A DNA stretch of 64,000 bases from Acinetobacter sp. A47 (GCF_000805455.1 NZ_JSUS01000071.1:248001-312000); one strand, 5' to 3'; positions 45,301 to 55,680 are shown, counted from the first letter of the stretch. Program-made: numbers and translations. The notes: generated from the letters alone by a model not told the origin.

Positions 45301-46127
45301 GGACGAACCTCGTTATCTAAATATGCTTGATGAGTAAATTGATATTCCACAGGCCCCTCAGCCGAACCTGTCAAAAACTGGCGTACAAAAGGTGAAGCAT
45401 GTTGTTTTAATTGTTCAGGCGTCCCTTCACCCTGAATCTTGCCTTCGGCAACCACATAAATATAGTCGGCAATCGATAAGGTCTCAGCCACATCATGCGA
45501 TACGATAATGGTGGTCAGATCCAAAGCTTCCCGCAAGGAACGGATCAGACGGGTTAATACCCCCATTACAATCGGGTCTTGTCCGGCAAAAGGTTCATCA
45601 TACATGATCAGGTCAGGATCAAGCGCAATGGCACGGGCCAAAGCCACACGGCGGTTCATCCCTCCGGAAAGCTCGGTGGGCATCAATTGCTCGGCACCAC
45701 GTAGACCAACCGACTCTAGCTTTAAGGCCACAAGCTCGGCAATCAGGTGCTCTGGTAACCTGGTATGGGCACGGATTGGAAAGGCTACATTTTCATAAAC
45801 GGACATGTCCGTAAAAAGTGCACCACTCTGGAACAGCATGCCCATACGTGCACGTGCAGCAAACAGTTCCTGACGCGACATCGAGGCAATATTTTTACCA
45901 TCGAGCAGAACCTCACCCTGATCCGGGCTTAACTGCCCGCCAATCAGGCGCAACAAGGTCGTCTTCCCGGTACCAGACGGCCCCATGATTGCAGTAATCT
46001 GACCACGACGTATTTTGAGACTGATATCGTCATAAATGACGCGTTCTCCCCGATTAAAGCTTAAGTTTTTAACTTCAATTAAGGCTTCTGCATCAAGAGG
46101 AGAGTGGTTATTCATAATGGCGTTCAT
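45297..46127 (-). CDS. mlaF: ABC transporter ATP-binding protein MlaF
   Basis: Cytoplasmic ATPase of 276 residues driving MlaFEDB lipid transport. Walker A GPSGTGKTT (about 49-57), signature ELSGGMNRRVALARAI and Walker B LIMYDEPFAGQDP are intact; the replacement of the common SGGQ by SGGMNRR is usual for MlaF. First gene of the operon; start ATG 46127 follows GCAGGA, with an in-frame ATG five codons later as an alternative. Confidence 0.95.
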   Translation of the reverse strand: MNAIMNNHSPLDAEALIEVKNLSFNRGERVIYDDISLKIRRGQITAIMGPSGTGKTTLLRLIGGQLSPDQGEVLLDGKNIASMSRQELFAARARMGMLFQSGALFTDMSVYENVAFPIRAHTRLPEHLIAELVALKLESVGLRGAEQLMPTELSGGMNRRVALARAIALDPDLIMYDEPFAGQDPIVMGVLTRLIRSLREALDLTTIIVSHDVAETLSIADYIYVVAEGKIQGEGTPEQLKQHASPFVRQFLTGSAEGPVEYQFTHQAYLDNEVRP

Positions 46128-46210
46128 TCCTGCACTTTTTATGCTCGCATACTATACACTGAAACGTTAAATTCCTGTTTTTATTTTCATGTATGGCGTA
46201 ACTGGATGAT

Positions 46211-46423
46211 TTAATTTATGTAGTTATTTTTAATCACGGTCTGGCTGGTCGCAGGCTGTGAATTTACATTGAAGGATTCAGAATTAATGGTATCGAACAA
46301 CGCATAAGCAAAGAATAAACCATTACACAGCATTAAAATTACGAATAGGCATGGCAGTCCTTCACTACAGATGAAAGACCAGGCTTGAACCAAAAGACTT
46401 TTATTTTGCTTAACCCTATTCAT
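46211..46423 (-). CDS. Small hypothetical membrane protein
   Basis: A 70-residue ORF, reading from ATG 46423 (MNRVKQNKSLLVQAW), with one hydrophobic segment (GLPCLFVILMLCNGLFFAYALF) and a Ser/Asn-rich C-terminus. A longer form from 46453 adds ten residues. No clear ribosome binding site precedes either ATG. AT-rich; located between mlaF and the DEAD-box helicase in the same direction. No family recognised; coding status is uncertain. Confidence 0.4.
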   Translation of the reverse strand: MNRVKQNKSLLVQAWSFICSEGLPCLFVILMLCNGLFFAYALFDTINSESFNVNSQPATSQTVIKNNYIN

Positions 46424-46484
46424 TTCTTTTATAAAATTTGAATTAGTACACATTTTTTTAATTTTACATGACTAACCCGAAATA

Positions 46485-46513
46485 AAAAAGCCAGTTTTTC
46501 AACTGGCTTCTTG
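46485..46513 (-). terminator. Rho-independent terminator of DEAD-box helicase
   Basis: Stem AAAAAGCCAGTT (46485-46496) / AACTGGCTTCTT (46501-46512, nearly complementary); on the minus strand it ends with a T-run, about 20 nt past the helicase stop. Confidence 0.85.
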
Positions 46514-46533
46514 TTTTTATCGGTTTTTAACGA

Positions 46534-48408
46534 TTAAAAATCGTTTTTACGACGACGGTCGCCACCGAAATGCTCTTCACGGGTACCACGTACCGGACGG
46601 TCTTCACCGCCAAATTTACGTTTTGGACGGTCATCGCCAAAACTGCGCTTTGGACGGTCATCACCGAAGCTGCGCTTGCGATCACCAAAACCGCCTTCGC
46701 GTTGTGGACGATCACCGAAATCACGTTTAGGACGGTCGCCGAAGCCACCTTCACGACGTGGTTTATAATCTACGCGGTTACCACGGTTGTCATCATTTGA
46801 GTCAAAACGCGGTTTATCGTTGAAGCCACCTTCACGGCGTGGGCGATCCGAATTGAACTCGCGACGCGGACGGTCTTCACCACCAAAACTACGCTTTGGA
46901 CGGTCATCAAAACCGCCTTCACGACGTGGACGATCCGAATTAAACTCGCGACGTGGACGGTCTTCAAAACCACCTTCACGGCGTGGACGATCTGAATTGA
47001 ACTCACGACGTGGACGGTCAGAGTTGAATTCACGACGTGGACGATCTTCGCCACCAAATGCCGGACGCTCACCACGTGGCTTGTCATCAAAGCTACGACG
47101 TGGACGGTCATCACCGCCTTCACGACGTTTGAAGTTACCTTCACCTTCAAAGCGACGACCACCGCCAAAACCGCCACGACCACGGCCGTCACGACCACCG
47201 CGACCACGACCACCACCATCACGACCTGAACGTGCAGGAGGTGGAGATGGTTCTAAACCTTCGATTTCAGATACATTTAAACGTGCATCTAAATAATCTT
47301 CCAAAGCACGGATTTTGCCACGCTCACGGTAAGTCGCCAATGTTACTGCCTGACCGGTACGGCCTGCACGACCGGTACGGCCAATACGGTGTACATAGTC
47401 TTCATTCTTCATCGGTAAACCGAAGTTAATCACGTGAGAAATGGTTGGTACATCTAAACCACGTGCTGCAACATCGGTTGCAACCAGGATTTTTGCACGG
47501 CCTTCACGAATGCTACGTAAACGGCGGTTACGAACGGTTTGTGGCATCGCACCATGGAGTGCAACCACAGAGTGACCCGCTTCAGCCAGTTCTTCAGCCA
47601 GCATATCGGTATCTTCTTGGGTGCTTGCAAATACAACCGCTTGATCTACCGACTCGTCAGATAGCCAGTGCGTCAATAATTTTTTCTTGTGCTCGAAACC
47701 GTCAGTCCAATGTAATGTTTGAGTTACATCAGTGTTGGTACTGTGACCAGTTTCAATGGCAATACGTTGCGGATCATTCATCATGCTTTCAGCAAGACGG
47801 ATAATACGGTCTGCAAACGTTGCAGAGAACATCAGGGTTTGGTTACGGTTTGCAGCCAATTCACCAATCGCTTCCAGATCTTCAGCAAAGCCAAGATCAA
47901 GCATGCGGTCAGCTTCGTCAACAATCAGAGATTCAACTTTATCAAGTTTTAATTGACGACGGTTTACCAGGTCAAGTAAACGCCCTGGTGTTGCAACCAC
48001 AACCTGTGCGCCTTTCAACTGCTGGATTTGCTTACCAAAAGGCATACCGCCCATAATTGCAGCAATACGGACACCTTTCATGTGACGTACAAATGCAATC
48101 GCGTCCTGGCTCACCTGTTGAGCCAATTCACGTGTAGGCGAAATCACCAAAATGGTTGGCTGGGTTACTGCTTTCATGCGCTCTTTAAATGGCACAAAAG
48201 TTTCCTGACCCGCTAAGGCATTTAATGTTGGAAGTAAGAATGCTGCAGTTTTACCAGAACCGGTCTGGCTTGAAACTAATAAGTCTTTTCCTTCTAAAGC
48301 AGCTGGAATCGCTTGTTCTTGCACAGGAGTTGGTGTAGTAAAACCTAAACCTTCTAGGGCTTGTTGTAAGGTTTCGTGCAAAGAAAATTCGGCAAAAGTT
48401 TTGCTCAT
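46534..48408 (-). CDS. DEAD-box RNA helicase with repetitive Arg-rich C-terminal tail
   Basis: ATP-dependent RNA helicase of 624 residues, RhlE/DeaD-like. The core (1 to about 375) has the Q motif region, Walker A SQTGSGKTA, the DEAD box VDEADRML, SAT and HRIGRTGRAGR. The last 240 residues are low complexity: first GRGGRDGRGRGG, then about 20 near-repeats of the type RPRREFNSD and RPRREGGF, strongly basic and aromatic-spaced, likely an RNA-binding and phase-separating tail. Start ATG 48408 (MSKTFAEFSLHETLQQ) is preferred over 48420. Upstream is a leader of about 270 nt. Such helicases assist ribosome biogenesis and cold adaptation. Confidence 0.93.
   Translation of the reverse strand: MSKTFAEFSLHETLQQALEGLGFTTPTPVQEQAIPAALEGKDLLVSSQTGSGKTAAFLLPTLNALAGQETFVPFKERMKAVTQPTILVISPTRELAQQVSQDAIAFVRHMKGVRIAAIMGGMPFGKQIQQLKGAQVVVATPGRLLDLVNRRQLKLDKVESLIVDEADRMLDLGFAEDLEAIGELAANRNQTLMFSATFADRIIRLAESMMNDPQRIAIETGHSTNTDVTQTLHWTDGFEHKKKLLTHWLSDESVDQAVVFASTQEDTDMLAEELAEAGHSVVALHGAMPQTVRNRRLRSIREGRAKILVATDVAARGLDVPTISHVINFGLPMKNEDYVHRIGRTGRAGRTGQAVTLATYRERGKIRALEDYLDARLNVSEIEGLEPSPPPARSGRDGGGRGRGGRDGRGRGGFGGGRRFEGEGNFKRREGGDDRPRRSFDDKPRGERPAFGGEDRPRREFNSDRPRREFNSDRPRREGGFEDRPRREFNSDRPRREGGFDDRPKRSFGGEDRPRREFNSDRPRREGGFNDKPRFDSNDDNRGNRVDYKPRREGGFGDRPKRDFGDRPQREGGFGDRKRSFGDDRPKRSFGDDRPKRKFGGEDRPVRGTREEHFGGDRRRKNDF
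46780..47110. repeat. Tandem near-repeats encoding helicase tail
   Basis: Degenerate repeats of roughly 24-27 bp inside the helicase gene coding for RPRREFNSD / RPRREGGF(D/E/N)D units. Their regular spacing creates open frames on other strands (for example 46787-47296 plus), which are shadows. Such arrays can change copy number by slippage. Confidence 0.8.
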
Positions 48409-48814
48409 AGAGAGTTTCACCCTGAAGGGTGCTCCATTTTAATAAATACAAAAATAGACATCGGCAACAAGCGGCAAAGCGACTCAAGCTGAAAATAAAT
48501 GAAATTCAGCGGCGATCCGAATAACGACGATGTGGACTAAACGCACGCTTGATTACTGCCTCAACCTGAAGAATCGCTAAGCGATTTGGGCGCAAGATGT
48601 GGTCCTCTCTATGGACAGCGTGCGCTAATATGAATAGAACTGAATGTTCAGGTAATGAACTGGAATTTAAGTGCGTGGGCGGATTATAGCAGAAAGTTTA
48701 AGAAAGTCACGTTTTTTTAGAAAATACTCGGCCTGACGGCCACAAATAAATAATACATTTCCATTAAATATCCAATTATCCTGATTGACAACAACAGATT
48801 ATTTTAACTTAGAC
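48409..48814. other. Gene-free spacer: helicase leader and divergent region
   Basis: 406 nt without a gene, containing the predicted helicase promoter (48683-48710), a leader of about 270 nt with a perfect 6-bp hairpin AATCGC/GCGATT (48572-48586), and the 5' flank of the plus-strand membrane protein. Nothing else recognised. Confidence 0.6.
48683..48710 (-). promoter_or_regulatory. Predicted sigma70 promoter of the DEAD-box helicase
   Basis: Minus strand -10 TATAAT (48683-48688) with -35 GTGACT (48705-48710) spaced 16 bp. Transcription would start near 48675, giving a long 5' untranslated region, as is common for cold-shock-type helicase genes. Confidence 0.6.
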
Positions 48815-49213
48815 ATGAAAAACCAGATACAAAATAATTCTATGCTCATCAGGTTTTTAGCAGCTTTATGGCTCTTTGGCTGCCTGCATATTATTTATCA
48901 GGGACAGCAAGAAAATCCCTATCCATTCATTCGTACTGCTGAATACGTCTTTGAGTATCCGGTTAAAGGGGTCGTGTTAACCTGTATTCTTTTTTCAATT
49001 TATTTTATGGTCCGTGGCCTCGCAATCCAGCTCGGAGCCGAACAGACATCCCCCATCCTGGCCTATACCGTCTATAGCCTGATTGTGCTTGGACAGTTGC
49101 TGATTGCACTTTTCGGGTCAATGCATGCCCCGCCATATTGGGCTGCCTATTTAATCAATACGGTTATTCTGCTTTTATGTCAGCTATTTATTATTCCTGC
49201 TCTATTGCATTAA
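48815..49213 (+). CDS. Hypothetical four-helix membrane protein
   Basis: A 132-residue protein with four hydrophobic segments (about 10-26, 47-70, 75-95 and 105-130). I choose ATG 48815 (MKNQIQNNSMLIRF); an ATG ten codons later and an upstream TTG (48785) are alternatives, none with a clear ribosome binding site. No family recognised. It stands alone between the helicase promoter region and a 14-bp-stem terminator shared with suhB. Confidence 0.65.
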   Translation: MKNQIQNNSMLIRFLAALWLFGCLHIIYQGQQENPYPFIRTAEYVFEYPVKGVVLTCILFSIYFMVRGLAIQLGAEQTSPILAYTVYSLIVLGQLLIALFGSMHAPPYWAAYLINTVILLLCQLFIIPALLH

Positions 49214-49244
49214 AAAAAGAGTAGCTAGTTGCTACTCTTTTTTT
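49212..49244. terminator. Bidirectional terminator, 14-bp perfect stem
   Basis: AAAAAAAGAGTAGC / GCTACTCTTTTTTT with 5-nt loop, between the convergent membrane-protein gene and suhB. Confidence 0.95.
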
Positions 49245-49254
49245 AATCTACAAA

Positions 49255-50085
49255 TTATTTTGCAGCATCGCCCCAGGCTGGAACAACGGCTTGCATCAAT
49301 GGTTTTAACATCTTCAATGAACACGCAAGCACCTGACCATTGTCAAATGATTCATTGCCACCACGTGCATCAACAACCACACCGCCCGCTTCTTTCACGA
49401 TCAACTCACCCGCAGCGATATCCCACGGTTTTAAGCCAAGCTCGAAGAAACCATCAAAACGACCCGCAGCAACATAGGCCAGGTCTAAAGCAGCCGAGCC
49501 GCCACGACGGATTTGCGCGCCAGATTTGGTCACTGCCAATAATGAAGCAAAATGTTGCTCTGCATAAGAAACGATTTCACCATTACGCTTGGCACGGTAC
49601 GGATGACCGACTGCAAGGAAAGTATTTTCAAGGTTTTCTTTTACATTGACACGGATACGGCGCTGGTTCATCACTGCACCACGACCACGGCTGGCAGAGA
49701 ATAGCTCATCACGTACCGGATCATAGATCACACCGTGTTGAGTCACACCTTTATGTTGTACTGCAATCGAAATACAGAAATGCGGGAAACCGTTGATAAA
49801 GTTTTGTGTGCCGTCTAGAGGATCAATCACCCAGCACCAGTCTGCATCATGACCTTTACCTTCTTGCAGACCAAACTCTTCACCAAGGAAGCTGTGGTTT
49901 TTATAGCTTTTGCGAAGTGTATCAATTGTAAGCTGTTCCAAGTAACGATCAACGCGTGTTACCGGACCATCAATGCCTTTTTCTTCAACTTGTAAATCGA
50001 GTTTATGACGATTTTGATGTGCCTTTAAAAGCTCTTGACCAACTGTTTGAGCCGCACGCGCAGCCATAACCACCATAGGTTCCAT
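49255..50085 (-). CDS. suhB: Inositol-1-monophosphatase SuhB
   Basis: Mg-dependent phosphatase of 276 residues (E. coli 267), which in E. coli also acts with Nus factors in rRNA antitermination. Metal and catalytic motifs GEEFG, WVIDPLDGTQNFINGFPHF and the C-terminal PWDIAAGELIVKEAGG are all present. Start ATG 50085 (MEPMVVMAARAAQTVGQ) is the usual one; ATG 50094 is in frame. Monocistronic, divided from dxs by a spacer with two inverted repeats. Confidence 0.95.
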   Translation of the reverse strand: MEPMVVMAARAAQTVGQELLKAHQNRHKLDLQVEEKGIDGPVTRVDRYLEQLTIDTLRKSYKNHSFLGEEFGLQEGKGHDADWCWVIDPLDGTQNFINGFPHFCISIAVQHKGVTQHGVIYDPVRDELFSASRGRGAVMNQRRIRVNVKENLENTFLAVGHPYRAKRNGEIVSYAEQHFASLLAVTKSGAQIRRGGSAALDLAYVAAGRFDGFFELGLKPWDIAAGELIVKEAGGVVVDARGGNESFDNGQVLACSLKMLKPLMQAVVPAWGDAAK

Positions 50086-50132
50086 TGTGAACACCCACTA
50101 CAAATTTGAAGATTTTGACAAAGAATAATGCA

Positions 50133-50170
50133 TAAAAGCGCGTATATTCTAGCAAATATAAGCGCTTTTA
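50133..50170. repeat. 38-nt near-perfect inverted repeat between suhB and dxs
   Basis: TAAAAGCGC (50133-50141) plus TATATT (50143-50148) mirror AATATA (50155-50160) plus GCGCTTTTA (50162-50170), with one mismatched pair and a 6-nt centre. It lies about 50 bp before the suhB start, so it could be an operator or a transcript-end structure for dxs. A smaller hairpin GCGAAAA/TTTTCGC (50184-50201) follows dxs. Confidence 0.6.
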
Positions 50171-50221
50171 GGGGAAAAATGTTGCGAAAAATTATTTTCG
50201 CTTTTACATGGACTTATTAAA

Positions 50222-52117
50222 TTACAACCAGGCTTGCTCAATTGAAGCCAAGATGCCTTGAGCATCCAGACCACAATCTTGCAGCATTTGCTGATGCGTC
50301 GCCTGATGCAGGAAGCTATCTGGCAAACCCAGATTCAGGATCGGTTTGACAATCTTGGCATGTGCCATGAATTCATTCACTGCACTGCCTGCACCAGCCA
50401 TTACGGCATGCTCTTCAACCGTTACAAACAACTGGGTAGTTGCAGCCAGGTCACGAATCATCTGCTCGTCCAGTGGCTTCACAAAACGCATATTCACAAC
50501 CCGCACGCCAATCGCATGTTTCTGTGCAAACTGTTGTGCAGCTTCAACCGATGGTGCAACGCGACTACCAAATGCCAGAATACTGATGTACTGTTCAGCA
50601 TCAGCATTAAATTCGGCCACGATTTCCGACTTGCCAATTGGCAAAGCAGTCATCTGCTGTTGAATCTCAACGCCCGTACCAGCACCACGCGGATAACGTA
50701 CCGCAGTTGGGCCTTCATAGAGGTAAGCGGTATGTAACATCTGACGACATTCATTTTCATCTTTCGGTGCCATGATGACCATATTCGGTACAGTACGCAT
50801 ATAAGCGTAATCGTATGCACCTGCATGAGTGGGTCCATCTTCTCCCACCAGACCGGCACGGTCTATCCCGAAAGTAACATCCAGATTTTGCAAGGCAACA
50901 TCATGGATCAACTGGTCATAACCACGTTGCAGGAATGTCGAATAAATCGCGACAACCGGTTTCAAGCCTTCACAGGCCATACCGGCAGCCAAGGTCACTG
51001 CATGTTGCTCGGCAATCGCTACATCAAAGAAACGTTCAGGATATTGCTGGGCAAATTTCACCATGCCTGAGCCTTCACACATGGCCGGTGTAATAGCGAG
51101 CAGGCGCTCATCTTGTGCAGCTTCATCACATAGCCATTGTCCAAATACATCAGAGTATTTAGGTGGTGCTTTTTTTACCGGTGCAGCAGCTGCAGGCGCA
51201 ATTTTGGTAATGGCATGATAGGTAATCGGATCGGCTTCTGCTGGCGCAAAACCTTTCCCTTTTTTGGTATAGACATGAACCAGACGTGGCCCCTTGCGCT
51301 TTTTCAGCGCATGGAAAACCTGTGCCAGCTGTTCCACATCATGGCCGTCAAACGGGCCAAAATAATCAAAACCAATCGCTTTAAATAAATTATCAGCGGC
51401 ATCGGTTGCCGATTGGTGTAACCGTGAATTATAGGTCCACTTCGGATGAGGCTGAACATAGGCTTCACCCTGCTCATTTACATTGACCAGCTGTCCCGTT
51501 TCCCAGATAGCGGCCAGATGTTTGGCAAAACCACCGGTACTGCACGAGATCGACATATCATTGTCATTTAGAACCACGATCAGGTCGGCATCATGCGCCA
51601 CGGCATCATTCATGGCTTCAAAGGCCATGCCCGCCGTCATGGCACCATCACCCACAATGGCAACCACATCACAAGGATCTTTCTGATAACGGCGTGCCAG
51701 TGACATCCCCAAAGCGGCTGAAATGGCTGTGGAAGAATGGCCGACCCCGAAGGTATCAAATTCAGATTCATCACGTGCCGGGAATGCTGCCAGACCATCT
51801 TTACTACGAATGGTGGTAATACGGTCACGGCGGCCGGTCAGGACCTTGTGCGGATAAGCCTGATGGCCAACATCCCAGACCAGACGATCGTCCGGTGTAT
51901 TAAAGCAATAGTGCAAAGCAACCGTGAGCTCAACCACTCCCAGATTTGCGCCAAAGTGTCCACCACTTTGCCCTGCTGCATACAAAATATATTGACGCAA
52001 CTCATCCGCCACTTGTGCGAGTTGGCTTTGCGCGAGCTGACGTAATTGTTGTGGATGATCAATTCCATCTAACAATGGCGTAACAGGACGTTGAGTTGGA
52101 ATTTCGGTATACAACAT
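50222..52117 (-). CDS. dxs: 1-deoxy-D-xylulose-5-phosphate synthase
   Basis: Thiamine-diphosphate enzyme joining pyruvate and glyceraldehyde 3-phosphate, the first step of the MEP isoprenoid pathway. With start ATG 52117 ([17 protein letters not shown]) the length is 631 residues (E. coli 620). The TPP motif [17 protein letters not shown] with later NDNDMSIS, the [13 protein letters not shown] region and a C-terminal transketolase fold are as in Dxs. The upstream in-frame ATG at 52174 overlaps the region facing ribA and adds 19 unsupported residues. Divergent from ribA. Confidence 0.97.
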   Translation of the reverse strand: MLYTEIPTQRPVTPLLDGIDHPQQLRQLAQSQLAQVADELRQYILYAAGQSGGHFGANLGVVELTVALHYCFNTPDDRLVWDVGHQAYPHKVLTGRRDRITTIRSKDGLAAFPARDESEFDTFGVGHSSTAISAALGMSLARRYQKDPCDVVAIVGDGAMTAGMAFEAMNDAVAHDADLIVVLNDNDMSISCSTGGFAKHLAAIWETGQLVNVNEQGEAYVQPHPKWTYNSRLHQSATDAADNLFKAIGFDYFGPFDGHDVEQLAQVFHALKKRKGPRLVHVYTKKGKGFAPAEADPITYHAITKIAPAAAAPVKKAPPKYSDVFGQWLCDEAAQDERLLAITPAMCEGSGMVKFAQQYPERFFDVAIAEQHAVTLAAGMACEGLKPVVAIYSTFLQRGYDQLIHDVALQNLDVTFGIDRAGLVGEDGPTHAGAYDYAYMRTVPNMVIMAPKDENECRQMLHTAYLYEGPTAVRYPRGAGTGVEIQQQMTALPIGKSEIVAEFNADAEQYISILAFGSRVAPSVEAAQQFAQKHAIGVRVVNMRFVKPLDEQMIRDLAATTQLFVTVEEHAVMAGAGSAVNEFMAHAKIVKPILNLGLPDSFLHQATHQQMLQDCGLDAQGILASIEQAWL

Positions 52118-52422
52118 AATGTGGCAAAGCCTTTTTAAGCCTGGCAAATCCGAAGCTGGGTTAAATGGGGGCAATCATACAATTAAATACGATCTACCTT
52201 CAATCAGCCACATGTGCGAATGATGTAGTGCTGAACATTCTCAAGCCAATTCAAGAGAGTGACTCACAGATTATCCTGAATTATGTCACTGTTTATCAAC
52301 CATTATTATATGCTTTATACGAAAAAGAAAAACTTATGAGAAAAATCAGAATTTCCAATTCACGCAATCTGGATACATTAAGCTATACTCAAACTGTTTT
52401 TTATGATCATAGTGAGTTTTCT
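52118..52422. other. Gene-free divergent spacer dxs-ribA
   Basis: 305 nt between divergent starts. The frame of ribA is open through most of it (from ATG 52165), with another ATG at 52336, but these residues have no resemblance to known RibA. I see no FMN-riboswitch-like element and no convincing promoter. Confidence 0.5.
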
Positions 52423-53025
52423 GTGCCGATTGAATTTATTGCAACATCAAAGCTACCAACCGCTTTTGGTGACTTCAATATTTCCGTGTTCCAAGACCCT
52501 GAAACGGGTGAAGAACATGTGGCGCTTTCTAAAGGTTTAGAAACTGCTCCAGATAAGCCTGTACTTGTACGAATCCATTCGGAATGCCTGACCGGTGATG
52601 CATTTGCTTCGCTGAAATGTGACTGCGGGCCACAGTTACAGGCCACCCAGCGCCTGATTAATGAAGCGGGTCAAGGCGTGATTTTATATTTGCGTCAGGA
52701 AGGCCGTGGTATTGGCTTGACCAACAAGATCCGTGCCTATGCCTTGCAAGATCAGGGACATGATACCGTAGATGCAAACCTGCTATTAAACCTGCCTGCC
52801 GATGCCCGTCGCTACGATATGTGCAGCATCATGCTGGACCATCTGCAAGTCAAGGAAGTGAAACTGGTGACCAACAACCCGCTCAAGCTCAAAGCATTGA
52901 CCGATCTGGGGATTAATGTGGTGGAACGTGTTCCGCTTACGGTAGGCCGCAATCCGTTCAATGAGCAATATTTAAAGACTAAACGTGAGCGTATGGATCA
53001 TCTGTATAAAAAAGATGACTTCTGA
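52423..53025 (+). CDS. ribA: GTP cyclohydrolase II
   Basis: Zn-dependent first enzyme of riboflavin synthesis, 200 residues (E. coli 196). The zinc ligands appear in [17 protein letters not shown], the GTP-binding and catalytic region in [25 protein letters not shown], and the C-terminal [14 protein letters not shown] is typical. I select GTG 52423 (starting [15 protein letters not shown]) since it gives the family's usual N-terminus; upstream ATGs at 52165 and 52336 give long unrelated extensions. Stand-alone, followed by a terminator, then hemF. Confidence 0.93.
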   Translation: MPIEFIATSKLPTAFGDFNISVFQDPETGEEHVALSKGLETAPDKPVLVRIHSECLTGDAFASLKCDCGPQLQATQRLINEAGQGVILYLRQEGRGIGLTNKIRAYALQDQGHDTVDANLLLNLPADARRYDMCSIMLDHLQVKEVKLVTNNPLKLKALTDLGINVVERVPLTVGRNPFNEQYLKTKRERMDHLYKKDDF

Positions 53026-53058
53026 TTCACCCTATAAAACAGTTAGAAATAAGCCAGT

Positions 53059-53104
53059 TAAGGGATTTTTAGATAAAAACTTAAAAATCCCTTACTTTTT
53101 TTAT
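53059..53104 (+). terminator. Rho-independent terminator after ribA
   Basis: TAAGGGATTTTTA (53059-53071) / TAAAAATCCCTTA (53082-53094) followed by a T-run. Confidence 0.9.
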
Positions 53105-53120
53105 GGGTTTTATGTTTTGA

Positions 53121-54098
<978 letters not shown>

Positions 54099-54108
54099 AT
54101 GAAATGAC

Positions 54109-54144
54109 TCATCCCTGACATATAGCTCAGGGATGAATTATTTT
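54109..54144. terminator. Terminator after hemF
   Basis: 10-bp perfect stem TCATCCCTGA (54109-54118) / TCAGGGATGA (54127-54136) followed by ATTATTTT; between convergent hemF and the histidine phosphatase gene. Confidence 0.8.
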
Positions 54145-54152
54145 GCAGATTC

Positions 54153-54734
54153 CTAAAATAAAAAGATTGCGGCATTTGGAATGGGTTGCTGGATTAAATT
54201 CTTTCTAAAATCTTGCATCAGTTCTCGACTCAAAGGCTGTGGTGCATGTCTTAGCGTGAGCAATAATTGTAAAAACTGACCATGGGTAAATACCGCCAAA
54301 TTCTTATCTATATATTGCTGTGCTAATTGACTTAATCTTTTATGAACACATTGCACTCGCCCATATAAGTCAGCAAAAGATTCGGCATCATCGGCATCAC
54401 GATAGCCATAATCCATTCTTTCCCAATACGCATTGACCCACTGCTTACGATCATCCAGATTGGTATTGGCGCACCTGCTTTCCGAAAGATAACTAAACTC
54501 ATGCAAATTATCATCGACTTCTGCTGTGATCTGATACTTGAGTAAAACTGGTTGTGCAGTCTGATAGGTTCGGTGGTATTTAGAAATCATGACATGATCA
54601 ATAGGTGGTAACGCTTCACAAAGTTGTTTTGCCTGTTGCCAACCCTGCTCACTCAGTTCAATGGCAGCATGTGACCGTGCACGACCATTGATATTCGCTT
54701 CACTTTGCGCATGCCGAATTAAATAAATACTCAT
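54153..54734 (-). CDS. Histidine phosphatase family protein
   Basis: A 193-residue phosphatase of the histidine acid phosphatase/phosphoglycerate mutase superfamily. Motif LIRHAQSEAN holds the catalytic His8 with the R-H pair, and the later FTHGQF provides the second conserved His. It begins at ATG 54734 (MSIYLIRHAQ), where an upstream in-frame ATG (54752) would add six residues. The substrate is unknown; it is divergent from aroE. Reads as a normal single gene. Confidence 0.85.
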   Translation of the reverse strand: MSIYLIRHAQSEANINGRARSHAAIELSEQGWQQAKQLCEALPPIDHVMISKYHRTYQTAQPVLLKYQITAEVDDNLHEFSYLSESRCANTNLDDRKQWVNAYWERMDYGYRDADDAESFADLYGRVQCVHKRLSQLAQQYIDKNLAVFTHGQFLQLLLTLRHAPQPLSRELMQDFRKNLIQQPIPNAAIFLF

Positions 54735-54891
54735 CCTTAAAACCAGTCTCAACCTTTACAACGATCTAAAAATATCAAATCATGTTCTGGTGCTGTAATC
54801 ATGCCTACCTGGCATGTTCAGATGTAAATCAATATTGCAGCCCTTGCCCCAAATTTATACACTTCAACTAACGCATAAGAATGATTCACCC

Positions 54892-55680
54892 ATGACCAAA
54901 CAATTTGCTGTAATTGGAAACCCGATTGAACAATCACGCTCACCCGAGCTTCACCATGCCTTTGCAGCAAAAACCGGGGTCGACTTAAACTATCAAAAAA
55001 TCCTTACACCACTGGACGGTTTTGAAAGTACCGCCAAGGACTTCTTTGCCCGGAATGGCGTGGGAATAAATGTTACTGTCCCGTTTAAAGAGCAGGCCTT
55101 TGCGCTGTGTGATCAATTGACCGAACGTGCCAGGATTGCCAAAGCGGTGAATACACTCTGGATGCAGGATGGCAAACTTCATGGCGACAATACCGATGGT
55201 CAGGGGCTGGTTGCTGCAATGCAGGCTTTGGGCTGGCATCTGGATAATAGTCGCATTCTGATTTTAGGCGCTGGCGGTGCAACCCGTGGCGTGATCTATC
55301 CTTTAGCTCAGGCAGGCGCAAAACAGATTGTGATAGCCAATCGCACCCTCGCCCGCGCAGAGCAACTGGTTGAAGATCTAAGCGCTGCTGTCCCTCAAAC
55401 GGAGCTGAAAGCGACCGGTTTGGAGCAACTGTCAGGTGAATATGATTTCGTGATTAATGCCACTTCAGCAAGTTTAACGGGAGATACCTTGCAGTTGCCT
55501 GAAAGCTTGATTTTCCATCATGCTTATGAAATGGCCTATGGCAAACCCTCCAGTTTTCTGGATCAGGCCCAACAGCGTCAAGTCCCTGCAACGGATGGAT
55601 ATGGCATGCTGGTGGGACAGGCGATTGAAGCCTTCTCCATCTGGAACGGAGTGAAACCGGAACTGAAAGATTTCCTATAG
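54892..55680 (+). CDS. aroE: Shikimate dehydrogenase
   Basis: NADPH-dependent enzyme of aromatic amino acid synthesis, 262 residues (E. coli 272). Shikimate-binding NPIEQSRSPELHH (10-22), catalytic Lys66 in VPFKEQAF, Asp102 in DNTDGQG, and NADP motif GAGGATRG (about 127-134). Start ATG 54892 (MTKQFAVIGNP); the upstream ATG 54814 would prefix 26 residues not found in the family. Ends at a bidirectional terminator. Confidence 0.96.
   Translation: MTKQFAVIGNPIEQSRSPELHHAFAAKTGVDLNYQKILTPLDGFESTAKDFFARNGVGINVTVPFKEQAFALCDQLTERARIAKAVNTLWMQDGKLHGDNTDGQGLVAAMQALGWHLDNSRILILGAGGATRGVIYPLAQAGAKQIVIANRTLARAEQLVEDLSAAVPQTELKATGLEQLSGEYDFVINATSASLTGDTLQLPESLIFHHAYEMAYGKPSSFLDQAQQRQVPATDGYGMLVGQAIEAFSIWNGVKPELKDFL

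Noticed and set aside
46780-47110. CRISPR-like regular repeats
   Set aside because: Repeats are inside a coding frame, of about 24-27 bp without unique spacers, and encode a peptide repeat.
46787-47296. 169-residue plus-strand ORF full of RGRSELNSRR repeats
   Set aside because: It is the antisense shadow of the helicase tail repeats; the regular repeat unit keeps several frames open.
52118-52422. FMN riboswitch before ribA
   Set aside because: I looked for the conserved RFN core words and stem arrangement and did not find them; in Acinetobacter such an element is expected elsewhere.
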